NCBI GenBank assembly: GCA_030388725.1
Contig: CP128857.1
Coordinates: forward strand, 1,240,001 to 1,304,000
Reading direction: 5' to 3'
From: Prodigiosinella aquatilis
Lineage (GTDB): Bacteria > Pseudomonadota > Gammaproteobacteria > Enterobacterales > Enterobacteriaceae
Length of the DNA: 64,000 nucleotides
Below the pieces are notes generated by a model. That model made no database searches and was not told the origin of the DNA. It worked only from the letters and a program-made list of their open reading frames with translations. Of the stretch, positions 1 through 9,871 are shown piece by piece. A program made the position numbers and the translations under genes. Each line of letters opens with the position of its first letter. The first letter of the stretch is position 1.

Positions 1-1511
1 TGGTTCCTATCACGTTGTTGCGGGATGAACTGGCCAGAAAGCTTGATCAGGCGCGTTTGAGTCAGCGTTTTCTCGCCGGGGCAATTAACTTTTGTACCCT
101 GATGCCGATGCGTTCTATCCCCTTTAATGTTGTCTGCCTGCTGGGTATGAATGACGGCGTCTATCCGCGAACACTCCCGCTATTAGGTTTTGATTTAATG
201 ACCCGACCGGTTCGTCGGGGGGATCGTAGTCGCCGTGATGATGATCGTTATCTGTTTCTGGAAGCGTTGCTTTCTGCTCAACAGCGCCTCTATATCAGTT
301 TTATCGGACGTTCAATACAGGATAACACCCGGCGTTTTCCGTCTGTGCTGGTCAGTGAACTGATGGACTATATTGCCCAAAGCCATTATCTACCGGGTGA
401 TGAGGATCTGGATATTGATGCCAGTGCAGACAGGGTAATAGCACATTTGTGGCATGAACATTCACGGATGCCGTTCGATACCGCCAATTTTATTCCAGAT
501 CCGGTTCCGCAAAGTTTTGCGGCGGAATGGCTGGCGGCGGCAGGCCGTCAGGGAGAAAGTCAGCCGATTTTTGATCATCCTTTACCGCATGAAACGTACC
601 GCGAGATAACTTTGGATGATTTAAGTCGCTTTTACCGCCATCCGATAAAGGCGTTCTTCCAGATGCGTCTGGGGGTGAGTTTCCTGCTGGAAGGAAGTGA
701 CATGCAGGAAGAGGAACCTTTTCAGGTTGATGGTCTGAACCGTTATCAGATGAATATTCAACTGCTCAACGCCTTGATTAATGGTGGCGATGCTGAACGT
801 TTGTATCAGCATGTTCGGGCGGCAGGAGAGTTACCTTACGGTGCTTTCGGTCAACTGTATTGGCAGACTCAGCAGGAAGAAATGGGTCAACTGGCCGCCA
901 AGGTACGTGAAGAGTGGCGACCTGACCCGCTCGGTAGTCAGGAACTGGATATCGAGTTGGATGGCATACGGATAACAGGCTGGCTGACGCAGATTCAACA
1001 TGATGGTTTGTTACGCTGGCGCCCCGGCAAGTTGGCGATGAAAGATGGCATGATGTTGTGGCTGGAACATTTAGCCTATTGCCTGATGGGTGGGCAGGGA
1101 GAGAGTCGTAGCTATGGTAGCCAGGATACCGGCTGGCGCTTCCCGGCTTTGAGTAGAGAGCAGGCGCGGGAGTCCCTGGCAGTGATGGTCGACGGGTATC
1201 AACAGGGAATGAATAAGCCTTTGTTATTGCTTAATCGGTCTGGCAGTGCCTGGTTGACGGAAGTTTATGATCGTGAAGCTGACCGTCTGTCGTCAGATGA
1301 AGCCATTCGGCAAAAAGCCCGGCTCAAACTGCTGGATGCCTGGCAGGGAAACCGGATGATATCGGGCGAAGGGGAGGATTATTACCTCCAGCGGATTATC
1401 CGTGTCATGGACAGTGAGCGGGTGGAGCAGGTTATTGATGCGGCGCAAACCTGGCTGTTACCACCAGTGCGTTTTAATCAGTACGGCAAGAAAGTGAGTA
1501 TATCCACGTGA
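1..1511 (+). CDS. recC: RecC, exonuclease V subunit gamma (5' end outside window)
   Basis: C-terminal part, about 500 residues, of the RecC subunit of the RecBCD helicase-nuclease, which processes double-strand DNA ends and recognises Chi. The open frame runs in from the left edge, so the start is missing. Visible family blocks include FLAGAINFCTLMPMRSIPF, VVCLLGMNDGVYPR and GDRSRRDDDRYLFLEALLSA (inactivated helicase-like motifs), and the C-terminal LLPPVRFNQY. The neighbours ptrA, recB and recD follow in the usual enterobacterial order, which supports the call. The stop codon overlaps a possible GTG start of ptrA at 1508. The family is about 1120 residues, so a little under half of the protein is present. 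Confidence 0.97.
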   Translation, partial: VPITLLRDELARKLDQARLSQRFLAGAINFCTLMPMRSIPFNVVCLLGMNDGVYPRTLPLLGFDLMTRPVRRGDRSRRDDDRYLFLEALLSAQQRLYISFIGRSIQDNTRRFPSVLVSELMDYIAQSHYLPGDEDLDIDASADRVIAHLWHEHSRMPFDTANFIPDPVPQSFAAEWLAAAGRQGESQPIFDHPLPHETYREITLDDLSRFYRHPIKAFFQMRLGVSFLLEGSDMQEEEPFQVDGLNRYQMNIQLLNALINGGDAERLYQHVRAAGELPYGAFGQLYWQTQQEEMGQLAAKVREEWRPDPLGSQELDIELDGIRITGWLTQIQHDGLLRWRPGKLAMKDGMMLWLEHLAYCLMGGQGESRSYGSQDTGWRFPALSREQARESLAVMVDGYQQGMNKPLLLLNRSGSAWLTEVYDREADRLSSDEAIRQKARLKLLDAWQGNRMISGEGEDYYLQRIIRVMDSERVEQVIDAAQTWLLPPVRFNQYGKKVSIST

Positions 1512-1528
1512 AGTATTTGGAGCGTTGC

Positions 1529-4414
1529 ATGCGTAGACAGTATGTCTGGATCACCGGATTGTTGTTACTGATTTTCTGGCTTCCGATCAGTTGGGCCGAT
1601 ACCGGTTGGCAGGTTTTGCCGCAAACCATCAATAAAAGCGCCAACGATTTGCGGCAATATCAAGCGATCAAGCTGGACAATGACATGACGGTGCTTCTGG
1701 TTTCTGATCCGCAGGCAACCAGTTCTCTGGCCGCGCTGGCACTGCCGATCGGCTCATTGGATAACCCGAAGAGCCAGCCAGGATTGGCGCACTATCTGGA
1801 ACATATGTTGTTGATGGGATCCAAACGTTATCCGCAGCCGGAAAGTTTGTCCGAGTTTTTGAAAAAACACGGAGGCAGCCATAACGCCAGCACCGCATCG
1901 TACCGTACCGCGTTTTATCTGGAAGTTGAAAATGATGCTTTGCAACCCGCGGTTGATCGCCTGGCAGATGCTATCGCGGAGCCTTTATTGGATCCGGTCA
2001 ATGCTGATCGTGAACGCCATGCCGTCAATGCCGAACTGACTATGGCCCGTTCACGAGACGGATTGAGAATGTCACAAGTGAGCGCTGAGACACTGAACCC
2101 GGCACACCCCGGTTCTCGGTTCGCGGGGGGGAACCTGGAAACCTTGCGTGATAAACCAGGCAGCAATCTGCATGATGAACTGGTCCGTTTTTATCAGCGT
2201 TATTACTCCGCAAACCTGATGAAGGGCGTTATCTATAGTAATAAACCCTTGGCGGAAATGGCCAAAATCGCAGCGGAAACCTTTGGCCGTATTGCCAACC
2301 ATCGAGCTCGTGTACCAGAGATTACGGTACCGGTTGTGACTGAAAAACAGCGTGGTGTCATTATTCATTACGTGCCGGCTCAACCACGAAAGCAGCTGCG
2401 CCTTGAATTCAGAATTGAGAATAATAGTCAGGCATTTCGAAGCAAAACAGATACCTATATCAGTTATTTGATTGGTAATCGCAGCCAGAATACACTTTCA
2501 GACTGGCTACAGAAGCAGGGACTGGTGGACTCGATCAACGCGGGTGCCAATCCCATAGTTGAGCGTAATGGCGGGATATTGACTATTTCCGCGAATCTTA
2601 CAGATAAAGGACTGGCGCAGAAAGATGAGGTGATTGCCGCGATCTTCAGTTATCTGCACAGAATACGTCAGGATGGGATTCAGCCACGCTATTTTGATGA
2701 GATCGCGCATGTACTGAATGTGGATTTCCGTTATCCCTCGATCAATCGTGATATGGGCTATATCGAGTGGCTGGTGGATACCATGCTGCGTGTTCCGATT
2801 GAACATACCCTGGACGCGTCTTATCTTGCCGATCGTTATGATCCCAACGCTATTGCGGCAAGGTTGGACGGTATGACGCCACAGAACGCTCGTATCTGGT
2901 TCATCAGTCCGGATGAGCCGCATAACAGAATGGCCTACTTTGTTCAGGCACCTTATCAGGTCGACAAAATCAGGGCTGACCAGATAGCCAAATGGCAGCA
3001 ACAAGAAAAGAGTATCAACCTGACGTTGCCTGCGGCCAACCCTTATATTCCGGATGATTTTTCGTTGATCAAGACGGATACCACGATTGATCATCCTAAA
3101 ATGTTGCTGGAGCAACCCGGTTTGCGTGTGCTGTATATGCCCAGCCGCTACTTTGCGGATGAACCGAAAGCCAATATCACCCTACTGTTACGCAATAAAA
3201 TGGCTGACGATACGGCGCGTCATCAGGTGTTGTTTGCACTGCATGATTATCTGGCCGGGTTGGCATTGGATGAGTTGAGTTATCAAGCATCGGTGGGCGG
3301 CATTGGTTTTTCTACCGGCAGTAATGGTGGAGTGGTTATGGAGACCAGTGGCTATACCCAGCACCTACCCGAATTATTGCAGTCGTTAATTGATGTTTAC
3401 TCCTCGTTTATGCCTACGCAAGAGCAGTTAGCGCAGGCAAAGTCCTGGTATGTCCAACAGCTGGATGCGGCAGATAAGGCTAAAGCGTATGAACAGGCGA
3501 TACAGCCGATACAGGCGCTGTCCCGTGTTCCTTACACGGAACGCTCAGAGCGTCGTCAGTTGCTCAGCGGCATACAATTGCAAGATGTAATGGATTATCG
3601 CAACGCGCTGCTGCAACAAGCTACACCGGAAATGATGGTGGTGGGAAACTTGCTGCCGGATGATGTGGTCCGTCTGGCGCAGAGCCTGAAAAGGCGTCTG
3701 GGCTGTGGCGGCGTCCAATGGTGGCGAAGCAAAAAAGTGAAAATTACCCAGGCTCAGCGTGCCACTCTGCAACAGGTGGGCAGCAGTACGGATTCTGCGC
3801 TGGCGGCGGTTTACATTCCGGCTGGCTATGATGAGGTACAGAGTATGGCCTATAGCAGTTTGCTGGGACAAATCTTGCATCCCTGGTTTTATAGCCAGCT
3901 CAGAACACAAGAACAATTAGGGTATGCGGTGTTTGCTACGCCGTTCTCCATCGGTCGTCAGTGGGGTATTGGTTTTCTGCTGCAAAGCAACAGCCGACAA
4001 CCGGCTTATCTGTTTCAGCGTTATCAGAATTTTTATGCCACAGCCGGAGAACGCCTGCAAGCGATGGCTCCAGACGAGTTTGCGCAGAATAAACAGGGAT
4101 TGATTAACGAATTGCGCCAGCGTCCGCAGACGCTGGATGAAGAAGCTGGTCGTCTGCGTAACGATCTGGAGCGGGAAAACTTTGCCTTTGACACGCGGCA
4201 AAAGTTGATCGAACAGGTGAACGCGATAACGCTCACTCAACTGGCCGACTTTTTTCAACAAGCGCTGAAACCGCAGGGATTGGCGGTGCTGTCTCAGGTT
4301 TCCGGTAGTCATCATGATAAGGCGGATTACGCGGCGCCTCAGGGATGGACAATCTATCCCGATGCGTCGTCGTTGCAGAAAACGCTGCCCATTGAGCAGG
4401 TGGAAAATAAATGA
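1529..4414 (+). CDS. ptrA: Protease III (pitrilysin), periplasmic zinc metalloprotease
   Basis: M16-family zinc endopeptidase of the periplasm that degrades small peptides and protein fragments. A signal peptide (MRRQYVWITGLLLL..., cut after about residue 23) is followed by the inverted zinc motif HYLEH in GLAHYLEHMLLMG near residue 90 and the downstream glutamate region NAELTMARSRDG. The C-terminal inactive M16 half ends with GYAVFATPF and GFLLQSN blocks. Length of 961 residues matches the E. coli protein (962). I chose ATG 1529, which has GGAG six bases upstream and gives a signal peptide of normal length; an in-frame GTG at 1508 overlapping the recC stop is an alternative. It lies between recC and recB and overlaps recB by four bases, so it is probably translationally coupled. 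Confidence 0.96.
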   Translation: MRRQYVWITGLLLLIFWLPISWADTGWQVLPQTINKSANDLRQYQAIKLDNDMTVLLVSDPQATSSLAALALPIGSLDNPKSQPGLAHYLEHMLLMGSKRYPQPESLSEFLKKHGGSHNASTASYRTAFYLEVENDALQPAVDRLADAIAEPLLDPVNADRERHAVNAELTMARSRDGLRMSQVSAETLNPAHPGSRFAGGNLETLRDKPGSNLHDELVRFYQRYYSANLMKGVIYSNKPLAEMAKIAAETFGRIANHRARVPEITVPVVTEKQRGVIIHYVPAQPRKQLRLEFRIENNSQAFRSKTDTYISYLIGNRSQNTLSDWLQKQGLVDSINAGANPIVERNGGILTISANLTDKGLAQKDEVIAAIFSYLHRIRQDGIQPRYFDEIAHVLNVDFRYPSINRDMGYIEWLVDTMLRVPIEHTLDASYLADRYDPNAIAARLDGMTPQNARIWFISPDEPHNRMAYFVQAPYQVDKIRADQIAKWQQQEKSINLTLPAANPYIPDDFSLIKTDTTIDHPKMLLEQPGLRVLYMPSRYFADEPKANITLLLRNKMADDTARHQVLFALHDYLAGLALDELSYQASVGGIGFSTGSNGGVVMETSGYTQHLPELLQSLIDVYSSFMPTQEQLAQAKSWYVQQLDAADKAKAYEQAIQPIQALSRVPYTERSERRQLLSGIQLQDVMDYRNALLQQATPEMMVVGNLLPDDVVRLAQSLKRRLGCGGVQWWRSKKVKITQAQRATLQQVGSSTDSALAAVYIPAGYDEVQSMAYSSLLGQILHPWFYSQLRTQEQLGYAVFATPFSIGRQWGIGFLLQSNSRQPAYLFQRYQNFYATAGERLQAMAPDEFAQNKQGLINELRQRPQTLDEEAGRLRNDLERENFAFDTRQKLIEQVNAITLTQLADFFQQALKPQGLAVLSQVSGSHHDKADYAAPQGWTIYPDASSLQKTLPIEQVENK

Positions 4415-7400
4415 CCAATGCGCCCCCACAATCACTGAATTTTTTCACGTTACCATTGTTTGGCGAAAGGTTGATTGAAGCCTCGGCAGGTACCGGAAAA
4501 ACCTACACACTGGCGGCACTGTATCTGCGTTTATTACTGGGGTTGGGTAAAGAAGCGGCTTATCTGCGCCCGTTGTCAGTGGATGAAATTCTGGTGGTGA
4601 CGTTTACCGAAGCGGCGACGGAAGAGCTGCGTGAGCGTATCCGTGAGCGGATTCATGAGCTGCGTTTGGCCTGTATCCGCCGTCAGAGTGATAACCCATT
4701 GATGATGCAATTGTTAGCGGAGATCCCGGAAGCGTCGAGAGCCGATGCCGCGGAAACGCTGTTGATGGCCGAACGGCAAATGGACGATGCGGCTATCTAC
4801 ACGATTCACGGTTTCTGTCAGCGCATGTTGACCAGCAATGCGTTCGAGTCTGGGGTGCTGTTTGAACAGGATCTGCTGGAAGATGAACAACCATTGCGTC
4901 GTCAGGCTTGTGCTGATTTCTGGCGTCGCTATTGCTACCCGTTGCCACTGGATATGGCGAGGGTAATCGGGACATTGTGGAGCGGGCCGGAAAAACTGTT
5001 GCAGGAGCTGACGCCTTATTTGCACGGTGATACGCCTGCGCTGCGCCTGCCGCCGCAGGAAAGTGAAACGTTGGTCGAGCGGCATCAGAAAATCATTGCC
5101 ATTATCGACGGTTTCAAACAGCAATGGCGGGAATCTGCCCCGGAACTGGACGCGTTAATCAGTGCATCGGGTGTTGATAAACGGCGTTATAGCAGCCGTA
5201 ATCGACCCAACTGGTTACGCAATGTGACCCAGTGGGCCGAGGAACAACCAACAGTAGACTATCAATTGCCCAAGGATTTGGCGCGGTTTGGCCAGTCAGA
5301 ACTGAATCAGCGTACGGTCAAGGGTGAACCTCCATCACATGCGGTTTTTGATGCTGTGGATCAGCTTTTACAGCAGTCTCTGTCACTACGGGATTTGATG
5401 ATTTGGTTGGCGTTGAAAGCGATCCGCCGCTCGGTACGTGAGGAGAAGCAACGGCGAGCCGAATTGGGGTTTGATGACCTGCTTGCCCGTCTGGATGAAG
5501 CGTTACAACAGGCCGGGGGAGAGCAACTGGCGCACGCTATCCGCGACCGTTATCCGGTGGCGATGATTGACGAGTTTCAGGATACGGATACCCAGCAGTA
5601 TCGTATTTTTCGCACCTTGTATGCAGATCAGTCGCAATGTGGCTGGCTGATGATCGGTGATCCGAAACAGGCCATTTATGCATTCCGCGGCGCGGATATT
5701 TTTACCTACATGCGTGCGCGGGACGATGTGACCGCACATTACACATTGGACACCAACTGGCGTTCTTCCCCGGATATGGTGAATGCCGTGAACTGCCTGT
5801 TTCAGCGCGTCGATGCGCCATTTATTTTTTCGCAGATCCCTTTTATGGCGGTCAAACCGGCCGAGTCCAACCGCTCACTGGCCTTTGAGTATCAGGGAAC
5901 CGTAAGTCCTGCATTGCAGTTCTGGTTAACGGGAACACAAGGTGTCGGTGTGAGTGAATACCAGCAGATAATGGCCCGACAGTGTGCATCTCAAATCCGT
6001 GACTGGCTGATGGCGGGGCAACGCCACGAGGCCTGGTTGGTGAACGGTGATAAACGCCAGCCAGTGCAGGCGGCGGATATTACCGTACTGGTACGGAGTC
6101 GGCATGAAGCAACCCTGGTGCGCCAAGCGCTTGGCCACCTGAATATTCCTTCTGTTTATCTCTCAAACCGCGACAGCGTATTTACCACACCTGAAGCCCG
6201 GGATGTGCTTTGGCTGTTACACGCCGTGCTGGCCCCGGAGCAGGAGCGGACACTGCGCAGCGCCATGGCCACTACATTGATGGGGTTAGATGCGCCAGCG
6301 ATAGAGGCATTGAATCATAATGAAGCGGACTGGGATGCGTTGGTGGATGAGTTCGCAGGTTATCGTCTTCTATGGCAACAGCGTGGTGTGCTGCCGATGT
6401 TGCGGGCGTTGATGCGCCGTCACCAATTGGCTGAAAATTTGTTATCCAGTCGTGATGGGGAACGACGACTGACGGATATTCTGCACGTTGGTGAGTTGTT
6501 ACAGGAAGCCTCTTCATCTCTGGACAGTGAACACGCACTGGTGCGTTGGTTATCGCAGCAGATCATGCAGCCCAATCCACAGGCGGAAAATCAACAGCTT
6601 CGTCTGGAAAGTGATCAGCATCTGGTACAAATTGTCACCATCCATAAATCTAAAGGACTGGAATATCCGTTGGTATGGTTGCCTTTTATCGGTAATTTCC
6701 GGCAACAGTCGCAGGGTCTTTATCATGACCGGGAAAGTTTTCAGGCACTGCTGGATTTGCAAAATAGTGAAGAGAGCCAGATGCTGGCGGAAGAAGAACG
6801 CCTGGCGGAAGATCTGCGTCTGCTTTATGTCGCGATGACCCGGGCCATTTATCACTGTAGTATCGGGGTGGCTCCGCTTTACCAGCGTTCCCAAAAGAAA
6901 GAGGGCGATAGCGACATGCACCAGAGCGCCCTGGGGTATCTGTTACAGAGGGGAATGCCTGCGGACGCCGCGGGGCTCATTGCCGAGCTGGATGGCATGG
7001 CAGCGGATGGCGTGGTCACCTGTCTGGTGAAACCGGAGGATGAGCAACCGTGGCAGCCACTGAGCGCAGACCAGCAGGAGTTGCAGGTACGCCAGAATAC
7101 GCGCGTATTACGTGATGGCTGGCGGGTGACCAGTTATTCCGGATTACAGCAGCATGGTTCTTCAGTTGTGCAGGATTTATTACCCCGCCTTGATATTGAA
7201 GCCATGGGGGAGCGGCAGCAGGAGCCGGAGTCACAGTTAACGCCACATACTTTTCCCCGAGGTGCCTCGCCGGGCACTTTCTTACATGGCTTGTTTGAAT
7301 CGCTGGATTTTACCCAACCCGTTGATGATGACTGGCTGATGACGCAACTACAGGCATATGGCATTGATGAGAGCTGGTGTTCAGTACTCAGACAGTGGAT

Positions 7401-7980
7401 GGAAACCATACTGACTACCCCGCTGAATAAGGACGGTATTCAGCTCGCCGGGTTGGATAACGGACATAAGCAGGCAGAAATGCAATTCTATCTGCCCATT
7501 CAGCAAGCGATGCAGGCCAGAAATCTGGATAGCCTGACCAAGACGTTTGATCCTCTTTCTGCTCAATGTCCGCCGTTGGCATTCCAGCAGGTCAAAGGAA
7601 TGCTTAAGGGGTTCATTGATCTGGTGTTTTGCTGGCAGGGGCGTTATTACCTGCTGGATTACAAATCCAACTGGTTGGGGGCCGATGCCAGCGCTTATAC
7701 CCAGTCCGCGATGATGCAGGCGATGGCGGAACACCGTTATGATCTACAGTACCAATTGTATACCCTGGCATTACATCGCTACCTACGTCATCGGCTGCCT
7801 GAGTATGATTATCAGCAGCATTTTGGCGGTGTGTTCTATCTTTTTTTACGGGGTATTGACGCCACCTATCCCGGAAATGGCGTGTTTTTCTACTGTCCGC
7901 CACAGGGTTTGGTAGAAGGCATGGACCAACTATTCCAGGGGAAAGGCAGTGAGGGGGAACAGCGTGCCGGGCATGATTGA
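4411..7980 (+). CDS. recB: RecB, exonuclease V subunit beta
   Basis: The 3'-5' UvrD-like helicase and nuclease subunit of RecBCD, 1189 residues (E. coli 1180). N-terminal Walker A EASAGTGKTYTLAAL (about residues 23-37); motif II AMIDEFQDTD; motif III region GDPKQAIYAFRGAD; motif V IVTIHKSKGLEYPLVW; motif VI RLLYVAMTRA. The C-terminal RecB nuclease domain has its catalytic residues in GFIDLVF (Asp1070) and LLDYKSN (Asp1083, Lys1085), so it should be active. The ATG overlaps the ptrA stop (ATGA), and recD starts inside its end, as expected for a co-translated complex. Confidence 0.98.
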   Translation: MTNAPPQSLNFFTLPLFGERLIEASAGTGKTYTLAALYLRLLLGLGKEAAYLRPLSVDEILVVTFTEAATEELRERIRERIHELRLACIRRQSDNPLMMQLLAEIPEASRADAAETLLMAERQMDDAAIYTIHGFCQRMLTSNAFESGVLFEQDLLEDEQPLRRQACADFWRRYCYPLPLDMARVIGTLWSGPEKLLQELTPYLHGDTPALRLPPQESETLVERHQKIIAIIDGFKQQWRESAPELDALISASGVDKRRYSSRNRPNWLRNVTQWAEEQPTVDYQLPKDLARFGQSELNQRTVKGEPPSHAVFDAVDQLLQQSLSLRDLMIWLALKAIRRSVREEKQRRAELGFDDLLARLDEALQQAGGEQLAHAIRDRYPVAMIDEFQDTDTQQYRIFRTLYADQSQCGWLMIGDPKQAIYAFRGADIFTYMRARDDVTAHYTLDTNWRSSPDMVNAVNCLFQRVDAPFIFSQIPFMAVKPAESNRSLAFEYQGTVSPALQFWLTGTQGVGVSEYQQIMARQCASQIRDWLMAGQRHEAWLVNGDKRQPVQAADITVLVRSRHEATLVRQALGHLNIPSVYLSNRDSVFTTPEARDVLWLLHAVLAPEQERTLRSAMATTLMGLDAPAIEALNHNEADWDALVDEFAGYRLLWQQRGVLPMLRALMRRHQLAENLLSSRDGERRLTDILHVGELLQEASSSLDSEHALVRWLSQQIMQPNPQAENQQLRLESDQHLVQIVTIHKSKGLEYPLVWLPFIGNFRQQSQGLYHDRESFQALLDLQNSEESQMLAEEERLAEDLRLLYVAMTRAIYHCSIGVAPLYQRSQKKEGDSDMHQSALGYLLQRGMPADAAGLIAELDGMAADGVVTCLVKPEDEQPWQPLSADQQELQVRQNTRVLRDGWRVTSYSGLQQHGSSVVQDLLPRLDIEAMGERQQEPESQLTPHTFPRGASPGTFLHGLFESLDFTQPVDDDWLMTQLQAYGIDESWCSVLRQWMETILTTPLNKDGIQLAGLDNGHKQAEMQFYLPIQQAMQARNLDSLTKTFDPLSAQCPPLAFQQVKGMLKGFIDLVFCWQGRYYLLDYKSNWLGADASAYTQSAMMQAMAEHRYDLQYQLYTLALHRYLRHRLPEYDYQQHFGGVFYLFLRGIDATYPGNGVFFYCPPQGLVEGMDQLFQGKGSEGEQRAGHD

Positions 7981-9826
7981 TCTATTGGAAACCGCTTTTC
8001 AGCGCCAATTACTGCGTTCGCTGGATCTGCAATTTGCCAGAATGCTGGCAGATGATGATCAACCGCATTTGCTATTGGCGGCGGCCAGTCTGAGCCATCA
8101 TGCCGGGGCAGGGCATGTTTGTTTACCACTGGCGCAATTGCATCCACGTGATTTTTTTGATGGGCGTGATCCAGAGCTGTCTCAGGCCGTATGGCAATCG
8201 GTCGGGGAGCCTGATACAGCGGCGTGGCATCGTCGGCTGTCAGTTTGTCCAGCGGTGGGCGATGGCAGTACAGCAACACCACTGGTACTGCAACACGGGC
8301 GGCTTTACTTGCAGCGTAGTTGGCAGAGTGAATGTCGGGTGGCGCAGTTCATTGCCAGTGATCGCCACGATCAGCCCGTTGATGAACAGGCTGTACGTCA
8401 GGTACTGGATAGTTTGTTTGGCATCGCTACATCGGAAACTGATTGGCAGAAAATTGCCGCTGCGGTGGCGCTGACACGGCGTATCACTGTGATTTCCGGT
8501 GGCCCGGGAACGGGGAAAACCACCACGGTCGCCAGATTGCTGGCGGCGTTGGTTCAACTGCATCACGGTGCACGATTGCGCATTCAATTGGCCGCACCGA
8601 CAGGTAAAGCGGCGGCGCGTTTGACAGAGTCATTAGGGTCGGCGCTGGGTGACCTGCTGCTCAGTGCCGGACAGCAACACGTTTTCCCGCAAGAGGCGAC
8701 AACGCTTCACCGTTTGTTGGGGGCCGTACCGGATAGCAACCGGCTGCGTTACCATCAGGAAAATCCGTTGCACCTGGATGTTCTGGTGGTTGATGAAGCT
8801 TCCATGGTCGACTTGCCAATGATGGCGAGTTTGATAGCCGCCTTGCCCCTTCATGCCCGTGTCGTTTTCCTTGGCGACCGTGACCAGTTGGCTTCTGTGG
8901 AAGCCGGTGCCGTATTGGGTGATATCTGTCGCTCGGCCGAACAAGGTTATAGCCGCAGTCGCAGTCAGCAATTGTCCCGACTTACCGGTTGTCCGCTGAC
9001 ACATACTGCGATGGAGACACAGCGCAGCGTGGCAGACAGCATTTGCTTGCTGCGTAAAAGCTATCGCTTTGAGCAATCGTCGGGAATCGGTCAACTTGCC
9101 CAGGCGGTGAATGACGGTGATGAACTACAGGTGCAACGTGTGCTGCAACAAGGGCATGCTGATATTACCTGTCAACCGCTGTCTGATAATCAGGATTACC
9201 AGCAGTTGCTGTCTCAAGCTGTCGCCGGTTACCGTGACTACCTGACGCGTATCGGCGTCGGTGATACACCAGAAGCGATCCTGCGGGCTTTCCAGCGTTA
9301 CCGTCAATTGTGCGCCCTGCGTGAAGGGCCGTTTGGCGTATCGGGACTTAACCCGCGAATTGAGCAAGCTTTACATCAGGCCGGACTGATACGACACAGT
9401 ACAAATCCCACCAGCCACTGGTATGTGGGACGGCCGGTCATGATTGAACGTAATGACGCGGTACTAGGATTGTTTAATGGCGATATCGGTATCGCGTTGT
9501 TGAATGAGAATAACGATTTGCGAGTCTACTTTCAGTTACCAGATGGTAGTACCAAGTCCGTGGCTCCCAATCGGTTGCCGCGCCATGAAACGGCTTATGC
9601 CATGACGGTACATAAATCTCAGGGATCCGAGTTTGAGCATACGGCCCTGGCGTTGCCGAACCATTTCCTGCCGGTATTGACCCGGGAACTGGTTTATACC
9701 GCGATTACCCGCGCCCGCGAGCGTTTATCGCTGTATACGGACATACCTGTTTTGTGTCGGGCAGTGAAAACGCCGACTCTGCGTTACAGTGGATTAGCCG
9801 AACAGATTCAGATATTGATGACATGA
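7973..9826 (+). CDS. recD: RecD, exonuclease V subunit alpha
   Basis: The 5'-3' superfamily 1B helicase subunit of RecBCD. From ATG 7973 the protein is 617 residues (E. coli 608) and its start MIDLLETAFQRQLLRSLD aligns with the family N terminus; a GTG at 7949 would add eight residues. Walker A is ISGGPGTGKTTTVARLLAAL (Lys182), Walker B LDVLVVDEASMVDLPMM, then FLGDRDQLASVEAGAVLGD; motif V/VI regions are AMTVHKSQGSEF and ELVYTAITRARERL. It overlaps the end of recB by eight bases. The gene ends convergently with argA, separated by a GC-rich hairpin. Confidence 0.97.
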   Translation: MIDLLETAFQRQLLRSLDLQFARMLADDDQPHLLLAAASLSHHAGAGHVCLPLAQLHPRDFFDGRDPELSQAVWQSVGEPDTAAWHRRLSVCPAVGDGSTATPLVLQHGRLYLQRSWQSECRVAQFIASDRHDQPVDEQAVRQVLDSLFGIATSETDWQKIAAAVALTRRITVISGGPGTGKTTTVARLLAALVQLHHGARLRIQLAAPTGKAAARLTESLGSALGDLLLSAGQQHVFPQEATTLHRLLGAVPDSNRLRYHQENPLHLDVLVVDEASMVDLPMMASLIAALPLHARVVFLGDRDQLASVEAGAVLGDICRSAEQGYSRSRSQQLSRLTGCPLTHTAMETQRSVADSICLLRKSYRFEQSSGIGQLAQAVNDGDELQVQRVLQQGHADITCQPLSDNQDYQQLLSQAVAGYRDYLTRIGVGDTPEAILRAFQRYRQLCALREGPFGVSGLNPRIEQALHQAGLIRHSTNPTSHWYVGRPVMIERNDAVLGLFNGDIGIALLNENNDLRVYFQLPDGSTKSVAPNRLPRHETAYAMTVHKSQGSEFEHTALALPNHFLPVLTRELVYTAITRARERLSLYTDIPVLCRAVKTPTLRYSGLAEQIQILMT

Positions 9827-9827
9827 T

Positions 9828-9854
9828 GCGCGTGGTGAAGTGAGCACCACGCGC
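9828..9854. terminator. Hairpin between convergent recD and argA
   Basis: GCGCGTGGTG (9828-9837) pairs with CACCACGCGC (9845-9854) around a seven-base loop. The perfect 10-bp stem lies directly between the recD and argA stop codons. No strong T run follows on either strand, so intrinsic termination is plausible but unproven. Confidence 0.5.
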
Positions 9855-9871
9855 AAGTAAAGTACTGCGGA

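Noticed and set aside
2507..3115. 202-codon minus-strand frame inside ptrA
   Set aside because: Antisense to a conserved gene with a full-length match; composition and lack of motifs indicate a shadow frame.
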